DNA from: Persicimonas caeni
Lineage (GTDB): Bacteria; Myxococcota_A; Bradymonadia; Bradymonadales; Bradymonadaceae
Reading direction: 5' to 3'
DNA length: 64,000 nucleotides
Assembly (NCBI RefSeq): GCF_006517175.1
Contig: NZ_CP041186.1
Span: 682,001-746,000 of the forward strand
Positions 16,614 to 27,726 of the stretch are shown here, in pieces (position 1 is the first letter of the stretch; each line of letters begins with the position of its first letter). Below the pieces are notes generated by a model that saw only the letters and a list, made by a program, of their open reading frames with translations, was not told the DNA's origin and made no database searches. The position numbers and the translations under genes were made by a program.

Positions 16614-18523
16614 TTGGCGACTAACTCGATGATTTTAGAGGAACGGGCACTCACGTCAACGGTCCGGCGCGCGCGAACCTCGCCAGATTGCTTCAAAACC
16701 AGCCGGCGACGCCCCGTGCGCAACCGCAGCGTGTGGCGCGTTCCTCCGCCAATCTTGCGCCCGTCGACGTACAACGTGCCCCATGGGATCACACGCACCT
16801 CCACCGAGCCGTAGCTCGGCTTGGTGTCGGGAACCTCGACCTCCTCTTTGGCCGCGGGTTCGTCCGCCGGGGCCGGCTTATCTGCCTGAGAGTCATGGGG
16901 AAGATCAGCTGGATTGTCTGGCTTTGCGGGTGCTTTCTCACCGCCCTCGTCGTCGACCGGTGCGGATTCGCCAACCTCAGCCTTCGCCGCTTCTGAGGGC
17001 TGCGGCTGCGCGTTGTCGGCCTCGGCCGGCGCTGCCTCCTCCGTCTCCTCCATCTCCTGAGCCGCGGCCTGCTCGGCCTCCAACGGCCGAGCCGGCGATG
17101 TCGAGACGAGTGTCGACTCTGCGGACGTCTCGACGCTTCGCGCCGGCGCCGAACCCGCCGCCCCCTCGTGCGACACGAGCACCCACACACCGAGACCACT
17201 CAGCACGAGGACCGCCGCGACCGCCGCCCACCACACCGGTGAGAGTTGCCTGGAGACCTCCCTCCCCTTCGAGGAAGCAGACTCGGGCACGGCCTCCTCG
17301 GTCGTCTCGCCTCGCTTTTTGGCAAGCTCGGCGGTCGTCCCGTTTCCGTGGGCGTCGAGTTCCGGCCGGGCCGGATTCGGCACGGCCATCGTCGCCATCG
17401 TCTTCTCGGCAGGGTCGTCGTCGAACTCGAGTGACGTCGAAGTGATGCCCTCGGCTTGCACGGCCTCATTCCCCGGCTCGGCCTGATTCCCCGGCTCGAC
17501 CGGCGCGTGCGCCGCCACCTCGTCGAGGGGGCTTTCATAGAGATCGGCGTCCGGTGCCTGAGTCAGCTCGACGTAATCGTCGATGACACCGTCTACCGCA
17601 GGGCTCTCGCCCGACGCATCGGGCTGTCTGCCCAGCGCACTGGGTGACGAGCTTACAGGCAATCGTGCAGTGCGCGCGAGCGCCTCGGCGAACTCGGCCA
17701 CCGAGTCAAACCGGTCGTTGGGGTCCTTTGCGAGAGCCTTGAGCAAGACTTGCTCGAACTCGTCGCCGATGGGCAAGCCGGGGTGAAAATTGCGAACTGG
17801 CTCGGGCCTCTCGGCGATTTGGCGCCCGGCGATCTCCATGGCGGTGCCCTCTTCGAAGGGCGTGCGGCCAGTGAGCATCTGATACGCCGAAATCGCCAGC
17901 CCGTACATGTCGGTGCGCCCGTCGATGCCCCGGTCGCGAATCTGCTCGGGGGCCATGTATTTGGGCGTACCGATGACGGTGCCGGTGCGCGTCATCTCGC
18001 TGACGGTCAATATGCCTGCGCGCACCACCTTGGCGATGCCGAAATCGATCACTTTGACGAACGAAGAGTCGCCACCGCGCTCGATGATCATGATGTTGTG
18101 CGGCTTGATGTCGCGGTGGACCAGCCCGATCGCGTGGGCCTCCTGCAGGCTCTGGGCGGCCTGCTCGATAATATGGACGGTGCGCTCGACGCCCAGGGTG
18201 CCCTGCTCGCGAATCAGGCTGCGCAGGTCGGTCCCATCGAGCAACTCCATCGCCAAAAAGAGGAGCCCGAGTTCCTCGTCGCGACCAAAATCATACAAGA
18301 TAACGCTGTTCGGGTGGGTCAGACGCGAGGTCGTCTTGGCTTCGGTACGGAACCTGGTGACGGTCGCTTCGTCCTCACAAAGGTGTGGAAAGAGCACTTT
18401 GACGGCGCACTTGCGCCCAACGGACAGTTGTGTTGCCTCGAATACTGCTCCGTAGCCACCTTGGCCAAGGCGCTTGTCGAGCCGAAATCGTCCACACAGG
18501 GTCTTTCCCTGCAACTCTTCCAT
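16610..18523 (-). CDS. Membrane Ser/Thr protein kinase with PEGA domain
   Basis: Hanks-type kinase. The glycine loop GQGGYG, the catalytic loop HRDIKPHN, DFG and the activation-segment MAPEQ are all intact, so activity is expected. The kinase domain (about residues 8-275) is followed by a low-complexity acidic linker, one transmembrane segment at about 435-455 (WWAAVAAVLVLSGLGVWVLV), a Glu/Ala/Pro-rich spacer and a C-terminal PEGA domain (about 570-637; GTLYVDGRKIGGG). The PEGA part should lie outside the cytoplasmic membrane and may bind the cell wall or surface layer. The ATG at 18523 starts MEELQGKTLCGRFRL next to the kinase fold; upstream codons are not family-like. Confidence 0.94.
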   Translation of the reverse strand: MEELQGKTLCGRFRLDKRLGQGGYGAVFEATQLSVGRKCAVKVLFPHLCEDEATVTRFRTEAKTTSRLTHPNSVILYDFGRDEELGLLFLAMELLDGTDLRSLIREQGTLGVERTVHIIEQAAQSLQEAHAIGLVHRDIKPHNIMIIERGGDSSFVKVIDFGIAKVVRAGILTVSEMTRTGTVIGTPKYMAPEQIRDRGIDGRTDMYGLAISAYQMLTGRTPFEEGTAMEIAGRQIAERPEPVRNFHPGLPIGDEFEQVLLKALAKDPNDRFDSVAEFAEALARTARLPVSSSPSALGRQPDASGESPAVDGVIDDYVELTQAPDADLYESPLDEVAAHAPVEPGNQAEPGNEAVQAEGITSTSLEFDDDPAEKTMATMAVPNPARPELDAHGNGTTAELAKKRGETTEEAVPESASSKGREVSRQLSPVWWAAVAAVLVLSGLGVWVLVSHEGAAGSAPARSVETSAESTLVSTSPARPLEAEQAAAQEMEETEEAAPAEADNAQPQPSEAAKAEVGESAPVDDEGGEKAPAKPDNPADLPHDSQADKPAPADEPAAKEEVEVPDTKPSYGSVEVRVIPWGTLYVDGRKIGGGTRHTLRLRTGRRRLVLKQSGEVRARRTVDVSARSSKIIELVAK

Positions 18524-18692
18524 CTTCACGGCGCACCGCCTCGCGTTCTGGGCGTCCCCCGCACGACACATACAACGCAACCGTGCCACGGCAGCGTCGG
18601 GACAGTCAGCTTGGTATTGTTTCTTTGTTACGACGTACTTCGATCAATAACACGTTCGACCGCTCAGCGGAAGGGTGCGGCGGATGGGCGGG

Positions 18693-20495
18693 TCACTCGG
18701 CGCGAGCTGGCTGGTGCTCGTCGTCGCCGGCGTAGGTGAGGATGACCGACCAGCGACCGATCGTCACGCTGTCGGGGATGGAGAGTTGGCCCTGGAAGCG
18801 GCCGCCGGTGTCGGTGCGCAGCGTGCCTAGCTCGATCGTCGCTTGTTCGGACTTCGAACCGGGCGGCGCCAACATGACTCTGACCTCACGCTTCGCCAGC
18901 GGCTGGCCCTGCTGGGTGAACAAGCTTCCGGTCAAGCCCAGCGCGTTCCCCCGAAAGACCTCGGAGGTATCGGCCTCGACGTCGATAATCACCTTGGCGC
19001 GCCTGTCTTGCTCTTCGTGCCTCTCGGAGGCCTGCGACGCATCCGATTCGGCCTCCTCGAGATGGGGAGCCGCGCCCTCCATGGCATGCTGCTTGGCCGC
19101 ATCTGCCATTTCGGCCATCTCGCCGCCAGGAGTCGTCGGACCGTCGCCCGGGGTGGAGGCCTCGCCCGCGGAGTCCGCGCCTGAGGCGTCCGACGAGTTC
19201 GATTCGGCGCCCTCCTGCTCGGCCTCGCCGACCTCACCGCCCCGCTCGCGCATGCGGTCGAGCTCGTTTTGGTAATTGGGCGGCTGGGGCAAGTTGTCTT
19301 GGCCGGCGTCGTGCACGGTTCCGCCGGCCTGGCTGCTGTAGTTGAGCTCGTTGGCCGCCCCGCCCAGATCGATGCGCCTCCAGCCCGTCTTCGGCCAGTA
19401 GACCTCTACGAAGGCATGCGCCTCGTTGTAGATGTAGCGCGTCGAGATGCCCAGGGCGCGCGCCGATATCAAAAACGCCAGGCTTCGGTGCCGACACACG
19501 CCGACCTGCTCTCGACTGAGCGAGGCGTACAGGTCCTTACCACGCAATTTGTCGGGAAATTTGCGCCCCTCGAAGTTGCGATAGTACTCGACCAGCCCTG
19601 TGAGAGCGTCTTTGGGCCGCATCTGCCTGGAGATGCCCAGCGAGTCGAGCACATTGGCGGCGACCGTGTTCACCGACGACGGGAGCGCCGGCGTCCTGTT
19701 GGCTTCACTTTGAGACCGGCTCAGATCACTCCAGTCGATGTCACCGAAGCTCCCGTTGAAGTACGCCTTGGGCACGGCGAGCTTGATGTTCAGCCGAAGA
19801 AGCCCCGCCTTTTGAGGCACCACATAGAAGTTGTGGGCCCGGTCGCGCTCGAAGCGCACCGAGGTATCGGGCTCGGCCTGCACCTCGAGGATGCGCTGCG
19901 AGGGGGCCACGCTGGGCAGCGGGTGGCGCTCTCCTTTTTTGGCACGCACCAAAAACGACCCCCAGAAGGTCTCTTCCCCAGCTCTGGGGCCGCCGCCTTC
20001 GACTGCCACGCGACGGTAGCGCCCCTCGTCGAGAGCGAGCAAATAGTCGCCGGCGTTGTACTGGACTTTGTTTTGGACGACGACGCGTTTGTAGGGAACG
20101 ACGCTCGGCTCGAAATTCGCGTAGTAATCGAGCTGGTCGACACGGTCGGTTCGGTCGTCGAGCTTGCTCGATTGCTGTCGTGGGTCGAGCGGGCCGTACG
20201 GCGTCGAGGTGATACCGGGGTCGACGGGGCCGTCGGCGCCAAAAATCACCTCGTCCTCCCCCGGGTTGACCGACAGACCGGGCGGCTCGCCGGGAGCGCG
20301 TGCGGGTTGACCGGACGGTGGCTTCGCGGTGGAGGGCGAGCCCGAGGCGGCCGACGAGGCGGTACTGACGTCGACATCCCACGGGTTGAAATACTCGTGG
20401 AGGACGACATCTTCGTTGGACTGCGCCCATACCGCCGTCGCCGTCAGTATGATGGCCGCCGCCCCGGTCATTTTTGCGATGCGTCGTCCGAGCAT
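18693..20495 (-). CDS. Secreted transglutaminase-like protein with Ig-like tail
   Basis: A signal peptide (MLGRRIAKMTGAAAIILTAT, cleaved near VWAQ) fixes the start at 20495. The central domain (about residues 290-400) carries the papain-like transglutaminase triad region: VGVCRHRSLAF (Cys), NEAHAFVEVYW (His), and WRRIDLGG (Asp). Such domains act as proteases or cross-linking enzymes. A Glu/Ser-rich linker (about 420-505) and a beta-sandwich domain (about 510-600; TYAGDDEHQPA end) follow. It is the last gene on the minus strand before a divergent spacer of 365 bp. Periplasmic or secreted location is inferred. Confidence 0.85.
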   Translation of the reverse strand: MLGRRIAKMTGAAAIILTATAVWAQSNEDVVLHEYFNPWDVDVSTASSAASGSPSTAKPPSGQPARAPGEPPGLSVNPGEDEVIFGADGPVDPGITSTPYGPLDPRQQSSKLDDRTDRVDQLDYYANFEPSVVPYKRVVVQNKVQYNAGDYLLALDEGRYRRVAVEGGGPRAGEETFWGSFLVRAKKGERHPLPSVAPSQRILEVQAEPDTSVRFERDRAHNFYVVPQKAGLLRLNIKLAVPKAYFNGSFGDIDWSDLSRSQSEANRTPALPSSVNTVAANVLDSLGISRQMRPKDALTGLVEYYRNFEGRKFPDKLRGKDLYASLSREQVGVCRHRSLAFLISARALGISTRYIYNEAHAFVEVYWPKTGWRRIDLGGAANELNYSSQAGGTVHDAGQDNLPQPPNYQNELDRMRERGGEVGEAEQEGAESNSSDASGADSAGEASTPGDGPTTPGGEMAEMADAAKQHAMEGAAPHLEEAESDASQASERHEEQDRRAKVIIDVEADTSEVFRGNALGLTGSLFTQQGQPLAKREVRVMLAPPGSKSEQATIELGTLRTDTGGRFQGQLSIPDSVTIGRWSVILTYAGDDEHQPARAE

Positions 20496-20860
20496 CGAAT
20501 CACGCCTGTGTCGGTGAGTTGTCTCGCCCCACTCGTATAAGTGGTCGCCGCCGGCCCATTGTTCCTCAAAGCACCAGATTTCGCCACCGCTGATGATTCG
20601 GCGCCCGACAATTCGACGCACGATGAAGGGGAGGCTGGGCCCAAAAACCCCGGCAGCGTCGAACTGTGCCCCAAAAAACCACCATTTCATTCTTGGATTC
20701 TTTCAGCGGAAGTTGCTAGAGTCTGCCACCGTATCTTTCGAGAAAAAATATGGAATTGGAGCTCGGCCTCGATGCCGGGCGCAGTCAGTTCGAACGAGCC
20801 AAGAGTCGACGATTCCGCCGCTTTTTCGAACCGACGCAGGTCTCTAAAAAGGACTGGGTG
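20496..20860. other. Divergent spacer between two envelope protein genes
   Basis: About 365 bp separate the transglutaminase-like gene from the giant lipoprotein gene. It must hold both promoters. TTGGAT and TAGAGT spaced by 18 bp near 20693-20722 are a possible but weak pair for the plus-strand gene. No RNA gene or repeat was seen. Confidence 0.4.
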
Positions 20861-23800
20861 ATGAAGCGGCTGACTGTACTTCTCTCTTCTGGCGACGTTT
20901 GTCTTTTTGGTCGCGTGCGGTGGCGATTCCGGAGGGCAAAAGCAAAAAACTGACGAAGCAGACACCGATCTGACGGCGGATGCAGGTGACGATGTCGAGG
21001 ACAACGACGCCTCCGACCAGCGGGTCTTCCAGGCATGCTCGCCAGACCCGGAGCTCATCGCGCAGCGCGCGAACTGCCAGATCGACGACGATTGCCCCTG
21101 CGGCGCCTACTGTGATTTGGGCGTTTGTGTGGCCGACTGCTCGTCGGATGGCGACTGCGGCGACGGCGAGGCATGCGACCCGTTTGGCAGGTGTCGCGGC
21201 GAAGACGCCGTTGGTACGCTGCAACTTCCGTCGGATGTTACCGGCGGGCAAGTCGACTTCACTCTCAACCAATTGGCGCTGCAAGCAGACACCGCTATTG
21301 AGGTGAGCATCAAGGTCGGCGAGCACGACGTGCCCCGAGCCCGCGTGGCTGGACGCAACGGCGCCCAGGTGCGCTGTGCTGACGGCGACGAGTTCAGCGA
21401 CGAGTGTGAGTTGGAGGATCTGGAGGCCAACACGCAGGTCACCGTGGAGGTGCAGCGAAACTCGGTGGACGCCGAGAGTGAGGACGTGGCCGAGGTTACG
21501 GTGCATAGCCCGCAAGGCTCCGACAGCATCTCACTTCCCCGCCCGGATCAGCTTCCCGGGTATAAACCTGACGGCGAGCGCAATCTCGCCGGCCCCCTGC
21601 AGGGTGTCTACAGCGGCCATATCAAGCTCATCGGCGTCGGCTCGACAGCGAACGCCGGTCTCGATGAGCCGGCGACTCCCATGCAAATGAACGCCAGCGC
21701 GACAATCTGGGAGACCGGCGCCGGTGATGTGGTCGTCGCCATCGATGATCCCCTCGGTGCGCTGACCAGCCAAGCTCAGTTGATCGGCCAGGTGACCCTC
21801 GGCGCCGATGACGACGCCGATGGCATCGTCGACGGCACCGCGGCCTTCCCGGTACACCCCTTCGCAACCAGCACGGTGGCGGGACGCACGACGGAAATCA
21901 TCGCCGCCTTCGACGCCGAAGTACGCACGAACACGGCGCCTAGGACGCTGAGCATGCGCATCACACAGCGCTTCGATGGCTCGGGCACCTCGACCGCCCT
22001 GTCAGCCCGCTGGCTCGTCGAACTGCGGCGCACGACCGACGTAAGCGACGTCGCCCCCGAAATTCCCGCGGATGTCACGGTGTCCTACGACCCAGCGAGC
22101 CGGCTCGGCGACAACACTCCGTGGCAAGACGCCTTCGAAGCCACCCTTGGCACCTTTGGCTACGCGAACTCCGACGCCGCGCTGGCGAGCCGATACTCCT
22201 CCTGGCTGCTCCGAGGGGGGCAGGCCCCCGCACAAATGTGCGACGCCGGCGCCGACCGCGCCCGCATTGAAACCCAAGTCGCGCGCAAGTGGACCACAGT
22301 TGACGGTATGACAAAGCAGGCCCAACCACGCGGCTACCCGCTCGACGGCCGGCTGTTTCAGCCGATGATCAATGGCAATTCGAAGCTGCTGCTGACCGAC
22401 ATCATCGACGCCCCCGACGCCCTCGGACCGCTTCCGGGCACCGACGGCGGCATCCCATGCGCATTCGCGTCGATGCAGGGCGAATTAACGGTCGACGCGG
22501 ACTTCTTTGGTGCAGCAGAGACATCCAGCGCTGCTACCGGGGTGACCTCGTATTGCCAGATTCTGCAACAGAACACCGGCTGCGAGATCGTCACGTCGAG
22601 TTATACATTCGATGAAACCGTCAGCATGAATATCAAGGGCCCGATCGACAAGCCGGGCTCGATTCGAGTCTTCGGAGAAGTCACCGCCGTGTGCAAGCTG
22701 CCGAGTGTCCAGCCGACCTGTGCGGAGCAAATCGCCTGTCTCGAGCCGGCCGACAACACCTCGCCGGGCGAGTATGAGGGCAGCTTCTTCAGCACGACGA
22801 CGCTGCCTACGTTCGGCTCGTCGACCTGCGCGTCGACCACTCGCACCGCCACCATCGACTTGGACGCCTCGGCCGCCACCAGCGACGAGGCCGTTGGTGA
22901 CAAACTCCAAACGTGCCTGTCGGAACTCGAGGTGCTGGCAGACGCGCCGGGGACGCCCTCCGGTGAATTCGGAGTTGGCTTCAACGAGCTGTACGGCAGT
23001 GCGTCGTGCATCGACGTGGCGCGCCTGCTGACCAGCTTGGGCGTACAGACCGAGGCTTGGCGAGGCGAGCAGGCGCTCCGCACCGTCGACCTCATCTACC
23101 CCGCGGCCTACCAGAATCGGCTGCTGGCACGCTGGCTCGAGCTGCACGCGATGCTCTCTACCTACGGCAGTGACGTCTCCAAGCTCGCCGATGTCTTGCA
23201 GGCCGACCCGCTTCCCGGTGATGCGCCGCTTCCCGACCAGCAAAGGCTGCTCGACACGATGTTGAGCGGCTGGGATTTGTTGATGGCGCAACATATCCAA
23301 GCATCGCTCTTGGAGGCCCCCGGGGATGCGTTGGTAACGCCGGACTACCGATTCCACCGCTTCGGAACCACCGGAGACAGCACGGGCGAGCAGAACAAGG
23401 CGCTGGCGGCGGTCTTGCTGACGACCCTCGACCGCCAAGCGGGTTTCGTCAACGCGACCATCTCGAACAGTGCCGGGGAGGCCGAAGAGGAGCGACTCCA
23501 GCCTCTGGCGCGGTTCGTGCCGCGCAGTGTCTTCGCCCAAGCGTTGGCCGCCCACTTGTATCGCCGAGCCCTCGACGCCGACCCCAACCTGGCGTGGAAG
23601 GACCAGTACGAAAGAGCCGCCAGCCGCTTCACCAAGACCATCGGCCAGCTCCAGCAGACCTTTGCGAGTGTCCACTCGGGTGAAAACCCGCTAGGCATCG
23701 ACGACACCGATCTGCCGCTGTACTTCCAGGCCAGCGACCGGGAAGGCGCCGACGCGCGCTTCTCGGCGATCAGCCGTTTTATCGCCGGTGACCCGACCAA

Positions 23801-26075
23801 TCTCGACGCCTGGGCGCCGGTGATGGTCCAGCGGGCCCAAGATGGCATCGAGGCGCTGCGGACCGCATACAAAGCCGAGCACGAGCGCAAAGTGCGCGAA
23901 GCACGCGCCGAGCGCGACCTGACGCGATGGGTCGATGACGTGCGCGACGAGTACAACGCCGTGTTGCGCGATTATTGCGGCCCGTTGACCGGCTCACCGG
24001 TCGAGGACGCCAACTTCAATGCGGCGACCTGCGCGCTGAACAGAGACGACGCCTCCTGCACGTTGGACACTGTGGCTTGGTACCGCAGCTGGGAGGCCGA
24101 CGACGTCATGGGCCGCATCTGCGTGGCCGACGCGCTCCGAGAGAGCACGCTCGACGGCGACGTCGGCTTCGCGTTCGACCGCGTGCGCCAATGGACCGCG
24201 ACATGCCTGGGCTCCTCGGGCGCCACCAGCGGCGCGGTGACGCTCGAAGACTGCGCCAACACCGCCGACACCAGTTGCTTGATTTGCAACGCCGACACCA
24301 GCGTCGAGGAGTTACCGCTTGAAGCCACCTCGCTGGATCTGGTCCTTCCCGGCTCCCTGGCGAGCATGTCCAAAGATGCCGTCGAGGACTGGCAGGCCAT
24401 CAAACAGGACTGCCGTAGCAGCTTCCCGCAGATGCGATTGAACGTGCCGCTGCCCAGCTCTCCGTTGGAGACGCCCGGTTGTGTGCGCGGCTCGCTGGGC
24501 GAAGCACACCTCGATGTGGTCGCCGCCGTACAAGACATCGAGCAAGCACGCGCGGCCCTCGCCGAGCACAACGAAGCCTACGACATCGCCATGGAGTCGT
24601 GCTTCATTCTGCAGGAGGCCAACGACGAGCTTCAGGCTGCGCGCGATTCCCACCAACAGAATATGCAGGGCCTGCGACTGGCCAAAGGCATTGCCGACGG
24701 GGCCGCGGCGGCCGCTTCCGGCGTCAAAGATTGCGCGGGCTTCGTGCAAAATACCGACCTGGATAATCCCGTCGAGGCCATCAAAGATAGCGGCGCGGCG
24801 GCAGCGGGTTGCGCAGCCGCCGGCGTCGAGACGGTGGCCAATATTGCCAGCATCGCGCTGGAAACCGAGATGGAGAACGCCCAGCAGCGCCATGAAAACT
24901 TGGTCGCCGGGATCGAGCAACAAGCCGAGCTCGACATCTGCTTCAACGACGCCAAGCAAGAGTTGATTGGCGCGAAGACCGCGGCGATCGAGCTCGAAAA
25001 AGCAGTCTTCGAGATGCAGCGCGCTCGCGCTCGCGTCGCCGAACAGACCGCCGACGCTCAGCGCGCCTGGGAAGACGGTTACTCCTACCTGGCCGAGATT
25101 GCCGAATTTCCGGTGCCGTCGGGTGCAGGTGAGCCTTGGATCAACGAGGAGATCGACGCGTACGTGCGCGACTACACACTGGCACGACGCGCCACCTTCC
25201 TGGCCGTTCGCGCCGTCGAATACGAGTTCCAGCAGTCCCTCGAACTGCGACAGGCGGTCATCGAGGCGAAGGTGCCGAACGACCTTCAGACTGTGCTCAA
25301 TGAGCTTTGGACGACTTCCGGGACCAGATCAATCAACGGCAGTCGACCGACCGAGCTTCTGACGGTGCTCAGCCTGCGCGACGATATCCTTCAGCTCGGC
25401 GACGAGAGCGCGTGGCCCGACGCCTTCCGACCCATGAGCCCCGCGCAGCGCCTCAAGACGGTGCTCGGCGCCGAGGCCTACGCGGTCTACGACGACGAAG
25501 GCAGCTACGCCGGCCAGCGCATCCCGTTTACCATCGCGCCGCTGGGCGCGTTGGGCTTCGAGACGCGCGGGGTGCCGATCTACTCGGAGAACGACTGCGC
25601 CGAGCGCCTCTGGTCATTGAACGCCTCGGTCGTCGGCGACAACCTCTACGAGGGCTCCGATACCACGTTCGTGCGCATGGACGTGCTCAAGAAGAACACC
25701 TTCTTCAGTCAATGGTGCGGCGCGCCCCCCGAAGGAGCCGAGCGCTTCCAGGTCGCCTCGGTGCGCCCCTCGCGCAACCTGTTCCGTGAGCCCGGCCTCG
25801 GCGAAGGTGTCGGCGGCGAATTGGGCGTCGAACAAGGCGTGACAGCCTTCTCGCGAGCGCGCATTCAGGCGTTCCTTGGCGTCGACCGCGCCGAACTCGA
25901 AGACCCGCAGTACGCCAACGGCCAGACCAGCGAGTTGGCCGCACGCGGACTGTATGGCGAGTACTCCATCTTCATCCCCGCCGACGTGATCAGCCGCAAC
26001 GGTAGCCAGGGGCTGGTCCTCGACCGAGTCGACGACATCCTTTTGCGCCTCGACTATCTCTCCGTGGCCAACTGA
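20861..26075 (+). CDS. Giant Cys-rich lipoprotein; start region frameshifted
   Basis: The long frame of about 1,730 residues has no proper start of its own: an in-frame TGA at 20871-20873 precedes codons reading LLATFVFLVACGG. The natural start, ATG 20861 with AAGGA upstream, encodes MKRLTVLLS in another frame. Removing one base in the CT-rich tract near 20881-20892 joins them into a normal lipoprotein signal, with Cys lipidation at the TGC of 20914-20916. Either the sequence has an error or the gene is phase-shifted. The mature protein has an N-terminal Cys-rich repeat (about residues 45-90), beta-rich regions, and long helical coiled-coil stretches (about 1215-1450). No known family is recognised. 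It ends at a strong terminator. Confidence 0.75.
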
Positions 26076-26104
26076 TCACCGCACGACTCACACCACCACA
26101 CAGC

Positions 26105-26137
26105 AAAGCCCCGGATGCGCGCGCATCCGGGGCTTTT
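26105..26137. terminator. Perfect 32-bp palindromic terminator
   Basis: AAAGCCCCGGATGCGC (26105-26120) and its exact reverse complement (26121-26136) are adjacent, with A and T tails. It lies between convergent genes and should stop both. Confidence 0.9.
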
Positions 26138-26164
26138 GTCTTGGTAGGCGTTGCGGTCGCGAAG

Positions 26165-27721
26165 TTACGGCGAGGGCACCCCGGTCGTGGTAATGATCGC
26201 CTTCAAGTCCTCGTCATCGAACTCGAGGCCGACGCCCAGAAAGTAATCGCGGCGCTCTTCGTTGAGCACGTCGTCGACGCCGCCCATGATATACGCATAC
26301 TCGAAGAACTCGTAGGTCGCGAAAGCGCGAAAGCGGGGGTTGCGGTCGACCGAGAAGTCGAACACGTCGGTCTGAACCTGAAGGTCTTGCCCCTCACCGA
26401 ACAAGAAGTCGGCGCCCAAGCCGCCCGAACTCTCCATGATGCCGAAGCGGCCGTACATCATGAACCACGGCGTGGCCTGCCAGCCGCGAGCGAGCTGCGC
26501 GCTGAACTTGAAGTCGTCGGTCGTGGTGACGGTGGTCTCGCGGTACAGCGGATCTTCGGCGCTCGAGTCGGTGGTGTTGATATCCTCGCGCACGATGCTC
26601 GTGTTGCCGCGGAAGTCGTCGATGAGTTGCAGCAAATAGTATTTGTCGGGCTCGGGCTGCAGCTTGACGCCCACGACATTTTTGAGCTGCTCGTGCTGGA
26701 TATGGTACTCGGAGCGCAGTTGGACAATGGTCTTGAGCCGGGTCAGCCGGCCGGTGAACTCCTCGGCGTCGGCCAAGATACGCTCGGTCTTCTCGGCGAT
26801 GGTCGGGCTGTTGACCAGCGCCCCCAGCGTCCCCTCGCCCTCGTTGACCTTGTCGGTGATGTCTTGGACGTTCTGAAGGCTGTAGTTGAGCGAATCGAGC
26901 GTGGTCTGCAGCCGCGAGAGCGTGCCGCGAAGGGTGCCCAGGCCCGCCTGCAGGTCGCCCGAGGACTGGCCGATGATGAACTTGACCTCTTGGACGACGG
27001 TGCGCGCGTCCTTGATCATGTCGTCGAGCGACTCAGTGCCGGTGCGCGTAAACTGGGCGACGTCGCGGCTGATCATCTCGGCGTTGGCCACGATGCGACC
27101 CACGCGCTCGCTATTCGAGCCGACGAAGGTGCGCAACGTGCCCAAAATCTCCTGCAGGTCGGCCAACAGCTGCTCGATCTTTTGCTGGCCCTGCTCTCCG
27201 CCGAACACTGCGGACAACGACTCGGTGATTTGCTGGATATCGGCGGTGATTTCGTTGAACCGCTCGAACAGCTCTTCGGGCCCCACAGGCTCGACGACGT
27301 TGTGAATGCGGTCGCCGTCATCGAGCACATCGCCCTCGGTGCCCGGCGTAATCTCCAAAAAGAAGTCCCCGATGAGGCTCGCCTGCTTTTTGGCGACCGT
27401 CGCCCCGTTTTTGTACCGGCCGGTGGGCTGCTCGATCCCCTCGTACAGCTTGATGTCGCGGTCGATGGCGACGTCCACACGCGCCTCGGCGCCGGCTAGC
27501 TCGATCGATTTGATCTGGCCAATCGGGATCCCCGCCATCATGACCCGCGAGTTGACCGCCAGTCCGGTGACGTCGTCGAAGTGCGCGTAGACGGTGTAGC
27601 TATCCTCTTCGGAAAAGGAGACGCCCCCGGTCAACTGCACGATCATAAAGATCGTGCCCACGATGCCGGCGAGCACCAACAGCCCCACCTTGAACGGCGT
27701 TATGACATTTTTGAGCTTCAT
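26165..27721 (-). CDS. mlaD: MlaD/MCE-family lipid transport protein
   Basis: Periplasmic substrate-binding part of an MCE lipid transporter. One N-terminal membrane anchor (about residues 10-32, VGLLVLAGIVGTIFMIVQLT) is followed by the MCE domain (about 38-118; DDVTGLAVNSRVMMAGIPIG). A long helical region of Q/L/D-rich heptads (about 140-330) could form the hydrophobic tube seen in PqiB and LetB. A beta-rich C-terminal domain of about 190 residues is unlike E. coli MlaD (183 residues in all) and resembles an outer-membrane part. It is five bases downstream of mlaE, same strand. No ATPase gene (mlaF) is adjacent. Confidence 0.88.
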   Translation of the reverse strand: MKLKNVITPFKVGLLVLAGIVGTIFMIVQLTGGVSFSEEDSYTVYAHFDDVTGLAVNSRVMMAGIPIGQIKSIELAGAEARVDVAIDRDIKLYEGIEQPTGRYKNGATVAKKQASLIGDFFLEITPGTEGDVLDDGDRIHNVVEPVGPEELFERFNEITADIQQITESLSAVFGGEQGQQKIEQLLADLQEILGTLRTFVGSNSERVGRIVANAEMISRDVAQFTRTGTESLDDMIKDARTVVQEVKFIIGQSSGDLQAGLGTLRGTLSRLQTTLDSLNYSLQNVQDITDKVNEGEGTLGALVNSPTIAEKTERILADAEEFTGRLTRLKTIVQLRSEYHIQHEQLKNVVGVKLQPEPDKYYLLQLIDDFRGNTSIVREDINTTDSSAEDPLYRETTVTTTDDFKFSAQLARGWQATPWFMMYGRFGIMESSGGLGADFLFGEGQDLQVQTDVFDFSVDRNPRFRAFATYEFFEYAYIMGGVDDVLNEERRDYFLGVGLEFDDEDLKAIITTTGVPSP

Positions 27722-27726
27722 CTACT

